Assembly (NCBI GenBank): GCA_012524025.1
Contig: JAAYSC010000072.1
Location: 1 to 43,955, forward strand
DNA: 43,955 bases
Source of the DNA: Clostridiales bacterium
GTDB taxonomy: Bacteria > Bacillota > Clostridia > Oscillospirales > Acutalibacteraceae
Direction: 5' to 3'
Shown here one piece after another: positions 5,889 to 13,236 of this stretch. The first letter of the stretch is position 1. Each line of letters starts with the position of its first letter. The position numbers and the translations under genes were made by a program. Below the pieces are notes generated by a model. It saw only the letters and a list, made by a program, of their open reading frames with translations. It was not told the origin of the DNA and made no database searches.

Positions 5889-7739
5889 CTATACCGCCAT
5901 TTCAAACTGGCTCTTGTAAAGGTCGGCGTAAAAACCGTCTTTTTCCATAAGTTCATCATGGCTGCCTTGTTCGGCTATGTCGCCCTCTCTGAGCACTAAA
6001 ATCATATCGGCATTTTTTATGGTTGAAAGCCTGTGGGCAATAATGAAACTGGTCCGCCCTTGCATGAGCGAGTCCATAGCTTTTTGAATTTGCTGTTCCG
6101 TGGCGGTGTCAACCGACGATGTGGCTTCGTCTAAAATTAAAATGGGGCTGTCGGCCAAGATGGCGCGCGCTATGGTCAAAAGCTGCTTTTGGCCGGCGGA
6201 CAGGTTGCCCGCTTCTTCATTTATAACCATGTTATAAGCGTCGGGCATGGCTTGGATGAAGTGATGGGCATGGGCGGCTTTGGCCGCTTTTATAACTTCT
6301 TCATCGGTCGCTTGCGGCCTGCCGTAGCGTATGTTTTCCATAATGCTGCCGTTGAAAAGCCAGGTGTCTTGTAAAACCATGCCAAAGGCTGTGCGCAGGC
6401 TTTGCCTGTCATAATCGCGAATATCTTTGCCGTCCAACAAGATCGCACCGGAATTCACATCATAAAAGCGCATCAAAAGTTTTACCAGGGTTGTTTTGCC
6501 GCCCCCGGTGGGGCCGACTATGGCGATTTTTTGCCCGGGCTTAACAAAGGCGGAAAAATCGTGTATGACCGTTTGATCTTTTTTGTAGGCAAAACGGACA
6601 TTCTTAAATTCCACACAACCTTTGAGCGAATCAAGCTCTATGGTTTTTTGTGAAGTCACTGCTTCTTCATCTTCGCCCAGGAATTCAAAAACTCGCTCAC
6701 CCGCGGCCGCCATGGATTGCAGCATATTCATAACTTGGGCCATCTGCTGAATGGGTTGCATAAAATTCCTGACATATTGAATAAAGGCTTGGATATCACC
6801 TATTTTTATGCTGCCGCCTATGGCCAAATAGACACCCGAAATTGCCACGCCCACATAGCCTAAGTTGCCCACAAAGGACATGACCGGGTGCATGAGGCCG
6901 GAAATGAACTGGGACTTCCAGGCGGATTGGTAGAGAACCTTATTGGTTTGGCCAAAGGTTTTTATGCTCTCTTCTTCCTTATTGAAGGCCTTAATAACCT
7001 TTTGGCCGGCATAACTTTCTTCAACCTGGCCGTTTACCCTGCCCAGGTATTCTTGCTGGTCCTTAAAATACTTTTGGGATTTTTTGACAATCAGGCTAAT
7101 CAAACCCACGCTCAAGGGCAAGAGGGCCATGGTAATAAGGGTCATAAGGAGGCTGATGCGCAGCATCATAACCGTCACGCCCACAATCATGGCCGTGGAT
7201 GTTATAAGTTGGGTTACACTTTGGTTGAGCCCCATGCCCAGGGTGTCAACATCGTTTGTGATGCGTGACAAAACTTCGCCGTAGCTTCTTTCTTCAAAAT
7301 ATTTCATGGGCATGCGATTGATTTTTTCGGATATATCCCGACGCAAGCGATAGGCGGTTTTTTGCGTGATGGTGGCCATGGTAAAGCCTTGCACAAAAGA
7401 AAAGAGGGCACCGGCCAGGTAAATCAAGGCTGTTTTCATCAAAATACTGCCTATTTGAGCAAAGTCAATAGAACCCGTGCCCGCTATTTTTTTACCCAGA
7501 CCTTCCGAAAGCACGGTCGTGGCACCGCCCATAACTCTGGGCCCCACAACATTGAAGACCGTGGCGGTTAGGGCCAGGAGCATGACCAGCAAAACAGCAT
7601 ATTTATAAGCACCCATATAGCGCACAATGCTGCCTATGGCCGCCTTGAAATCTTTGGGTTTTTCCACCGGACCCATGTGTCTGCCGCCGCCGAAAGGGCC
7701 TCGCCTGCGTGGTGCTTCAAACTTTTTTTCTTCTTTCAT
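5889..7739 (-). CDS. ABC exporter subunit with canonical ATPase site (heterodimer partner)
   Basis: A 616-residue half-transporter: an N-terminal polybasic segment, a six-helix type IV exporter membrane domain (about residues 45-340) and one nucleotide-binding domain. Walker A is GPTGGGKTT (409-417), the signature is LSAGQ (513-517), Walker B is ILILDE (533-538) with the catalytic Glu, and the switch His is 569 in IIAHR. The signature deviates from LSGGQ, while its partner (7742-11713) has a canonical signature but lacks the catalytic Glu and switch His. This complementary pattern is known from heterodimeric exporters such as TM287/288 and BmrCD, with one active and one degenerate ATP site. 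It starts two bases after the partner's stop, in the same operon under the MarR gene. Export of a drug, lipid or peptide is inferred; the substrate is unknown. Confidence 0.92.
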   Translation of the reverse strand: MKEEKKFEAPRRRGPFGGGRHMGPVEKPKDFKAAIGSIVRYMGAYKYAVLLVMLLALTATVFNVVGPRVMGGATTVLSEGLGKKIAGTGSIDFAQIGSILMKTALIYLAGALFSFVQGFTMATITQKTAYRLRRDISEKINRMPMKYFEERSYGEVLSRITNDVDTLGMGLNQSVTQLITSTAMIVGVTVMMLRISLLMTLITMALLPLSVGLISLIVKKSQKYFKDQQEYLGRVNGQVEESYAGQKVIKAFNKEEESIKTFGQTNKVLYQSAWKSQFISGLMHPVMSFVGNLGYVGVAISGVYLAIGGSIKIGDIQAFIQYVRNFMQPIQQMAQVMNMLQSMAAAGERVFEFLGEDEEAVTSQKTIELDSLKGCVEFKNVRFAYKKDQTVIHDFSAFVKPGQKIAIVGPTGGGKTTLVKLLMRFYDVNSGAILLDGKDIRDYDRQSLRTAFGMVLQDTWLFNGSIMENIRYGRPQATDEEVIKAAKAAHAHHFIQAMPDAYNMVINEEAGNLSAGQKQLLTIARAILADSPILILDEATSSVDTATEQQIQKAMDSLMQGRTSFIIAHRLSTIKNADMILVLREGDIAEQGSHDELMEKDGFYADLYKSQFEMAV

Positions 7740-7741
7740 AT

Positions 7742-10700
7742 CTACTCTTCCTCCCCCTCTTCAAGCTCAAGTTCTTCTTGGGAAAGCTGCGACTTGGCAA
7801 TTTGACGGTAAACTTCACACTCCGCCATCAATTGGCTGTGCTTGCCCTGCCCCACCAAATGCCCTTGGTCCAAGACCAAAATATTGTCCGCATGTAAGAC
7901 GGTGCTTATGCGCTGTGCCACAATGAGCACGGTGCTTTTTTTCGTCTTGGGTGCCAGGGCCTTGCGAAGGGCCAGGTCTGTTTTAAAATCAAGGGCGGAA
8001 AAGCTGTCGTCAAAAATATAGATAAGCGGTGATTTGACCACCGCACGGGCTATGGACAGGCGTTGTTTTTGACCGCCCGACACATTGGAGCCCCCCTGTG
8101 CGATTTCATGTTCATAGCCGCCCTTGGTTTCTTTGATAAAACCCGAAGCCTGGGCTATGTCGGTTGCTTCTTCTAACTCTCCCAAGTTAGCTTCTTCCCT
8201 ACCGAAGCGTAGGTTGGAGCTGACGCTGCCCGAGAACAAAATGCTCTTTTGGGGCACATAACCCATCATACCCCTAACTTCTTTTTGCTCTAAATCTCTT
8301 ATATCAATGCCGTCGATTTTAATGCTGCCCGAGCTTACATCATAAAAGCGGGCCAAAAGGTCAACCATGGTGCTCTTGCCGCTGCCGGTGCTACCCACAA
8401 TGGCCGTTGTTTGCCCGGGCACTGCCTTGAAGCTTATGTTCTTTAGAACTTCTTCTTTGGCCCCGGGGTAGGCAAAGCTGACATTATCAAATTCAACCAA
8501 GCCGCTTTTGGTTTTTATAAGCATGGGTTTTTCAGGGTCCCTTACGGAAGGCGGGGTTTGTATAACTTCATCTATCCGCCTTGCGGCAACAGCTGCCCTG
8601 GGCAACATGACCGACATAAAGGTAAGCATCAAAAATCCCATGATTATTATGATGGCGTAAGTGATAAAGGCCGTCATCGCCCCGACTTGCAGGCTGCCGG
8701 CATCAATCCTTTTTGAAGACACCCAGACAATAACAATGGCTAAGAGATTCATGCCCAACATTAGCATGGGGAAGCTGGTGCTCATAACCCGGTTGGTGAA
8801 GGTCATGGTTTTTGTCAAGGCCCGGTTGGCATCTTCAAAGCGTTCTTCTTCTTCCTTTTCACGCCCGAAGGCCCTTATAACCGAAAGACCCGTCAACATT
8901 TCACGCGAAACCAGGTTAAGCTTGTCTATGAGAGTTTGCATTTTCTTAAACTTGGGCATGGTCATGGCCATGAGGCCGCCGGCAATAAGCAGCAATACAA
9001 CCAGTGCCCCGGCAATTATCCACCACATGTCGGCACCGGTGCGCGCCACCATTATTGTGCCGCCGACAGCCAGGATGGGTGCCGACAACATCATACGCAA
9101 AAGCATGGTTGTAACACCTTGAATTTGCTGTATGTCATTGGTGGAGCGTGTTATTAGTGAGGCGGTTGAAAACTTTTCAATATCACTGCTCGAAAAGCTG
9201 ATAACTCTGCCAAAAACCTTTTCACGCAAATCCCTGCCCACCGCCGCCCCGGTTCTTGAAGCAAAGAAGCTCACAATAACGGCCGACAGGGCCGCAATCA
9301 GGGTAATGCCCAGCATTTTTAAGCCGGTCTTCCACAGGTAGGCGGTTTGCACGGCCCCTATGTCAAGGCCTAATTTTTCATACTCGGCGGACACAAAGGC
9401 GATTGCGAAAGAACGCAAAACAGAAGAGCCCAAGTCTTTGGTTTTTTCGTCCATTTCCGAGCGCAAGCCCGCGAAAACCGTACCTATACTTTTTTCCAAA
9501 GAAGGGGGGAGCTTTGAAAGCAAACTTTCAAAACTTGAAAAATCAAGGCCCAGGCCTGCCATAAGGGCATCCTTATCTGCCTTATCAAAATCAATAATTT
9601 CCCGGAGCTTGCTTGAAAGCTCGTTTGTCATAAGATCATCTATTAAATTTTGCGTGCCCGCGGCCGTCATTTTAGAAGTCAGAACGGCAAGTTCTTCCTT
9701 TCTTACACCAAGGTTTGCAGCCAGGGCTTTTTCATCCATGGCCACAATCAAATTCATAAACGCCGCCCTCAAGTGGGCATCGTTTGTGCTGTCAAGCCTC
9801 AAAAGCTTGCCAGGTGACAGGCTTGGGATTTTAAATAAGGCCTTCATATCTACTTTTGAAAAATCAAGCAAGTCATTTAAGTCGGCCGAGGGAGCGGAAG
9901 GGTTTAGAAACTTGCCCAGAGCTGCCGGCGGCAGGGCTCTGAAAAGTTCTTTCAAAACATCTTCTTCAAGGCCGATTTGCTTGGAAATCGCCTGCCAATT
10001 CATGCCCGCCCCAAGGGCTGTTTTTAATTTTTCATAATTTATTTTTGAAGTATCTATTATATTTTCAAGTTCAAAGGCGGGGGCTTGGCCCGTCATTAGG
10101 GCTGCCAGACTCTCGGGCGGGGTTTGTTTCAAGAAGGCTTCTGTCAAATCTTTTGAAATGCCGGTTTCGGCCGCTAAAACCCTGCTGTCAACAGCCGGGA
10201 TTATAGCTTTTATCAAAATCGCTTTTTCTTCCTCCGTCCAATCATCGCCTTGCGCCAAGGCAAGGGCGTCAAAATCGGAAGGGCTGTTTTTCATGAGGGG
10301 CAGCAGGGCTTCATAATCTACTTTTTCAAAGTCAATGTATTGTGAAAAATCTTCACCGGTGGCAGCGCCGGGTGCCGTGGCAAGCCCGCCCAAACCGTTG
10401 AGCCTGTAAGCCAGTTTCAAGGCACCCGTTGTCATACCCGTTTTTTTGGCAAGCTCTTCCCATTTTATTGCCGGTTCCAAGGCCTGCGCCAGTTGGCGTT
10501 TTTCTTGGGCGCTCAAGTCATCGGCCGCAAAGAGGGCCCCCATATCCACAGCATCACCCTTGCTTGCCAGCAAGGGCATTAGGGCGGCATAATCTATTTT
10601 GTTTTTATCAAGGGCCTTTTCAAAAACATCTGCCGAGGGCGGGTCGGTCAAAAGGCCTGCCAAAACTTTTACGGGTATTTCATTAAGCGCTCTTTCCACA

Positions 10701-11713
10701 AGCCTTTGTGGCAGGCCGAGGGCCTTGGCCAGGCCGGCTCGGTCTATGGCAGGCAGGAAGGCGGCCAGGAAAGCCTCTGCCTGTGCCGGGTTCATCTTGG
10801 AAAGGCTGTCAAAACCCATCCCTTGGCCCCCAAGACCCAAATAGTCTTGTATTTCAAAGCCTTCCCCACCGGCGGAAACTATTAATTTTTTAACCGTATC
10901 TGCCTTTAGGGATGATAAGAGAAGGTCTGTAAATTCGGTATCAAGCCCCAGGTTTTTTTCAATTTCTTCCTGTTTCAAGGCCGGCCTTATAAGGCCGACA
11001 GCCGTTTGCAAGTCTTCATCACTCAAAGCTTGCAAGGCTTGTGAGATTTGCTCGGGCTTTCCCAAACCCAAACTTTTTAGCAGCAGGGCCCTGTCAAGCT
11101 TTGAGCTGTCAAAAAGTGTTTGAAAATTAAAATCTTTTACTTTTGAAGGATTTATTTGCAGCAAAAGTTTGAAGAGGGCTTCTTTTTCAAGCGAATACTC
11201 TTCAAAAAGTTTTGGGCCGTCAAGAGCCGGTTTCAGGGCCTTTATCAGCTGCCCGTATTCATGTGGAGACAATTCAAGTTCCCCTATAAGAGCGGTCAAA
11301 TCCAAGGCTTCAAAATCAAGGCCCCCGCCTTGGCTGCCGTTTTCACCAAAACCGCCGCCGTCGGCACTTGCAATCATTTGATAAACAGCCAGGGGTTGGG
11401 CAAAAACCGCATCCAGCTCTTTTTCATTAACCCCCGGCTTTAGCTGTAGGCTGCCGGGCTCTTTTTCTTCATAGCTTTTTTGCCACAGGTCCGCCTCGTC
11501 TTCGGTCATAAGAAAGCTTGCGGCCTTGTGGGCGTCTTTTGATATTTTTTGAGGCAAGGCGTATTCTATCCCCTTGTTCATAATGCCAACATCAATCAGG
11601 CCCGATGTATAGCTTGGCAGGGACAGGTCACAAACAGCCTGGACTATGAGTAAAACCACAATCAGGGCCACAATTTTTTTGTAGTGCTTGAGGTTTTTTA
11701 TAATTACTTTCAT
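7742..11713 (-). CDS. ABC exporter subunit with ~740-residue extracytoplasmic repeat insertion
   Basis: A 1323-residue half-transporter, more than twice the usual ~580. TM1 lies near residues 12-34 and TM2 only near 797-818; residues about 45-785 sit between them, where type IV exporters have their first external loop. The insertion is soluble-looking, rich in Leu, Ala, Asp and Glu, and built from degenerate repeats of about 90 residues. Motif A (D-F-x-K-V-D-Y-x-A-L) recurs near 201, 367, 460, 551, 615 and 706; motif B (A-L-x-P-A-I-D followed by L-A-x-x-x-G) recurs near 156, 238, 315, 408, 500 and 652. The rest is a normal exporter: Walker A GSTGSGKST (1107-1115), VSGGQ (1211-1215), Walker B IYIFDD with Asp1236 in place of Glu, and AQR with Gln1267 in place of the switch His. 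It overlaps the MarR gene by four bases. The reading frame is intact, so a fusion artefact is unlikely. Confidence 0.92.
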   Translation of the reverse strand: MKVIIKNLKHYKKIVALIVVLLIVQAVCDLSLPSYTSGLIDVGIMNKGIEYALPQKISKDAHKAASFLMTEDEADLWQKSYEEKEPGSLQLKPGVNEKELDAVFAQPLAVYQMIASADGGGFGENGSQGGGLDFEALDLTALIGELELSPHEYGQLIKALKPALDGPKLFEEYSLEKEALFKLLLQINPSKVKDFNFQTLFDSSKLDRALLLKSLGLGKPEQISQALQALSDEDLQTAVGLIRPALKQEEIEKNLGLDTEFTDLLLSSLKADTVKKLIVSAGGEGFEIQDYLGLGGQGMGFDSLSKMNPAQAEAFLAAFLPAIDRAGLAKALGLPQRLVERALNEIPVKVLAGLLTDPPSADVFEKALDKNKIDYAALMPLLASKGDAVDMGALFAADDLSAQEKRQLAQALEPAIKWEELAKKTGMTTGALKLAYRLNGLGGLATAPGAATGEDFSQYIDFEKVDYEALLPLMKNSPSDFDALALAQGDDWTEEEKAILIKAIIPAVDSRVLAAETGISKDLTEAFLKQTPPESLAALMTGQAPAFELENIIDTSKINYEKLKTALGAGMNWQAISKQIGLEEDVLKELFRALPPAALGKFLNPSAPSADLNDLLDFSKVDMKALFKIPSLSPGKLLRLDSTNDAHLRAAFMNLIVAMDEKALAANLGVRKEELAVLTSKMTAAGTQNLIDDLMTNELSSKLREIIDFDKADKDALMAGLGLDFSSFESLLSKLPPSLEKSIGTVFAGLRSEMDEKTKDLGSSVLRSFAIAFVSAEYEKLGLDIGAVQTAYLWKTGLKMLGITLIAALSAVIVSFFASRTGAAVGRDLREKVFGRVISFSSSDIEKFSTASLITRSTNDIQQIQGVTTMLLRMMLSAPILAVGGTIMVARTGADMWWIIAGALVVLLLIAGGLMAMTMPKFKKMQTLIDKLNLVSREMLTGLSVIRAFGREKEEEERFEDANRALTKTMTFTNRVMSTSFPMLMLGMNLLAIVIVWVSSKRIDAGSLQVGAMTAFITYAIIIIMGFLMLTFMSVMLPRAAVAARRIDEVIQTPPSVRDPEKPMLIKTKSGLVEFDNVSFAYPGAKEEVLKNISFKAVPGQTTAIVGSTGSGKSTMVDLLARFYDVSSGSIKIDGIDIRDLEQKEVRGMMGYVPQKSILFSGSVSSNLRFGREEANLGELEEATDIAQASGFIKETKGGYEHEIAQGGSNVSGGQKQRLSIARAVVKSPLIYIFDDSFSALDFKTDLALRKALAPKTKKSTVLIVAQRISTVLHADNILVLDQGHLVGQGKHSQLMAECEVYRQIAKSQLSQEELELEEGEEE

Positions 11714-12186
11714 TTATTTTGTCCTTCATCCTTCTTCTTTTTGTCTATAAGCTGCGCCTGGCGGTAAAAAGATTGGTAGAGCTCTTCCATTATTTGGCTG
11801 AAAAGCTCGGTTTTTTCTTCACCCAGGCCGGCAAAAACTTCTTGCAAAAATTCAGCCATACGCCTTTGGCTTTCTTCCAACTCTTTTTGGCCCAAGGCGG
11901 TTATGACTACACAGACATTGCGGCGGTCATCCCTGTCAACCTCGCGGTCAATCAAGCCTTTTTCTTCCAAGCGCTTGAGTGTTCTTGACACGGCCGAAGC
12001 GGAAACATGCAGGGCTTGGGATATGTGGGAAACATTGACGCTTGAATCGGGCTTTTCTGCCTTAAGGCTTTTAATTTCACCCAAGACACCCATTTCGGGC
12101 GGCGGCATTATACCCAAGGCTTCGGGTATATTGAGCTGCCTTATTTTATTTAAATTTGTATGGAATTTACAAAAAGGGCTGTGCAT
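11710..12186 (-). CDS. MarR-family transcriptional regulator
   Basis: A 158-residue winged-helix regulator. The recognition region VNVSHISQALHVSASAVSR is followed by TLKRLEEKGLIDR and the wing DRDDRRNVCVVITALG, the classic MarR signature. Flanking helices supply the dimer interface; the C-terminus is a Lys-rich tail. MarR proteins usually repress their own operon and release DNA on binding a small aromatic ligand. It is the first gene of an operon with the two ABC exporter subunits (its stop overlaps the next start as ATGA), so it most likely controls their expression. A perfect inverted repeat just downstream of the promoter -10 is its probable operator. The start ATG follows AAGGAG at about six bases. 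Confidence 0.9.
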   Translation of the reverse strand: MHSPFCKFHTNLNKIRQLNIPEALGIMPPPEMGVLGEIKSLKAEKPDSSVNVSHISQALHVSASAVSRTLKRLEEKGLIDREVDRDDRRNVCVVITALGQKELEESQRRMAEFLQEVFAGLGEEKTELFSQIMEELYQSFYRQAQLIDKKKKDEGQNK

Positions 12187-12214
12187 TTTAAACTCCTTGA
12201 TAGATATTTGAGTC

Positions 12215-12229
12215 GGTTAATATTTAACC
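12215..12229. promoter_or_regulatory. Probable MarR operator
   Basis: Perfect inverted repeat GGTTAA-tat-TTAACC. It lies three to seventeen bases downstream of the expected transcription start, between the promoter and the MarR start codon. Position and size fit autorepression by the MarR product. Confidence 0.55.
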
Positions 12230-12238
12230 ATGTCAACT

Positions 12239-12266
12239 ATTCTATCCTATAGGGCCCTCTTGTCAA
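12239..12266 (-). promoter_or_regulatory. Promoter of the MarR-ABC exporter operon
   Basis: On the minus strand a perfect TTGACA (12266-12261), 16-bp spacer and TAGAAT (12244-12239). The inverted repeat at 12215-12229 follows directly. Confidence 0.65.
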
Positions 12267-12331
12267 GCCTTTGGGGTGGATATTCATATTTTGTTTACAG
12301 GGCAGCCTTCTTTGCCTTGGGCACGGAGCGC

Positions 12332-12357
12332 AAAAAAGCCCTGCCCGCGGGCAGGGC
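12332..12357 (-). terminator. Terminator of the seven-gene sugar operon
   Basis: On the minus strand an eight-pair GC-rich stem (12357-12350 with 12345-12338, loop CGCG) is followed by TTTTTT. It stands 12 bp after the stop of the propeller-like gene. Confidence 0.88.
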
Positions 12358-12369
12358 CTGATGATATTT

Positions 12370-13218
12370 TTACCAGTCTATGCTTGAAGGGTCAAAGTCG
12401 TAATGCCTGAAGTTTATTACCAATTGGCTTGAGCTGATGTCTAAAACATGGAAGAGCGTGCCCTTGGGACCGGGTAGGATTGTCATCCCCTCGCCTTCGG
12501 CGGAAGACTCCAAGTTTCTGGCAAAGGCCTTTCTGACGGCCCCCGTTTCCAAATTAATCGCAAAAACCGCATGGTCGTCCCGGCTGATGGAAAGGTAGAG
12601 GATACCCTCATACATCTCCCCACCTTGAACCTTGTGGACCGGGGCTTCAAAGTCAATTTTTTCAACAAACTCCAAGGTCTTGGCATCATAAGCATTCACG
12701 CTTGTAATATGGTCACGGCCGGCCGAATAAATAAGCCCTTTTTCGGGGTCTGCCGCGCACCAGGGAATACCGTTTTCATGGTACTCAAGAGGAACCGCCT
12801 TTGAAAATAAGAACCTTAATGTTTTTGCATCGTAAACGCAGATATAAAGGTTTTCAAAAACCTTGCTGTCTTCTACCGGTGCATAGATTTTCCCGTCGTA
12901 ATAGGTGATGCCCCCTATGTGCTTGCAGCCCTTGGCCAGCAGATGGGGTGGTATGGCAAGGTAGTTTGAAGCAACTTGGGTGACTGCATCTAACCTTGTT
13001 TTAATGAGAAAAAAGTTTGATGAAAAATAGTAATATTCACCGTCTGTGGTAACCCCTTGTGAGCGTGACAGGCCGTCTAAAAGGGTGTAAGAGTCGGTAT
13101 AGACCGGCTCATAAAAGTCTGCCTTGGGTGGGTCTTCCTTTAGGCCGCTTATCCAAAACAAAAGTGAGGCCAGGAGGGCTAAAATTAGCGACAGTGATTT
13201 TTTTAACACAGAAATCAT
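12370..13218 (-). CDS. Exported beta-propeller-like protein, function unknown
   Basis: A protein of about 282 residues with an N-terminal hydrophobic segment (SLSLILALLASLLFWISG) that is either a signal peptide or a membrane anchor. The rest reads as repeated short strand blocks of the YVTN/quinoprotein kind: DGEYYYFSSN, GGITYYDGKIYAP, YICVYDAKTLRFL, VNAYDAKTLEFVEKI, GGEMYEGILYLSI, VFAINLETGAV. This suggests a propeller, but blade count and ligand are not assignable. It is the last gene of the sugar operon, just behind the DUF4838 gene. The start is uncertain: a GTG at 13230 overlaps the Shine-Dalgarno AAGGAAGG, the ATG at 13218 lies very close behind it, and a GTG at 13209 has better spacing. 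Confidence 0.65.
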   Translation of the reverse strand: MISVLKKSLSLILALLASLLFWISGLKEDPPKADFYEPVYTDSYTLLDGLSRSQGVTTDGEYYYFSSNFFLIKTRLDAVTQVASNYLAIPPHLLAKGCKHIGGITYYDGKIYAPVEDSKVFENLYICVYDAKTLRFLFSKAVPLEYHENGIPWCAADPEKGLIYSAGRDHITSVNAYDAKTLEFVEKIDFEAPVHKVQGGEMYEGILYLSISRDDHAVFAINLETGAVRKAFARNLESSAEGEGMTILPGPKGTLFHVLDISSSQLVINFRHYDFDPSSIDW

Positions 13219-13236
13219 ACCTTCCTTCACAAATAA

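Noticed and set aside
7742-11713. Suspected frameshifted or fused gene because of its 1323-residue length
   Set aside because: The frame is continuous, the N-terminal helix and the rest of the exporter are complete, and the extra part is a coherent set of internal repeats in one loop.
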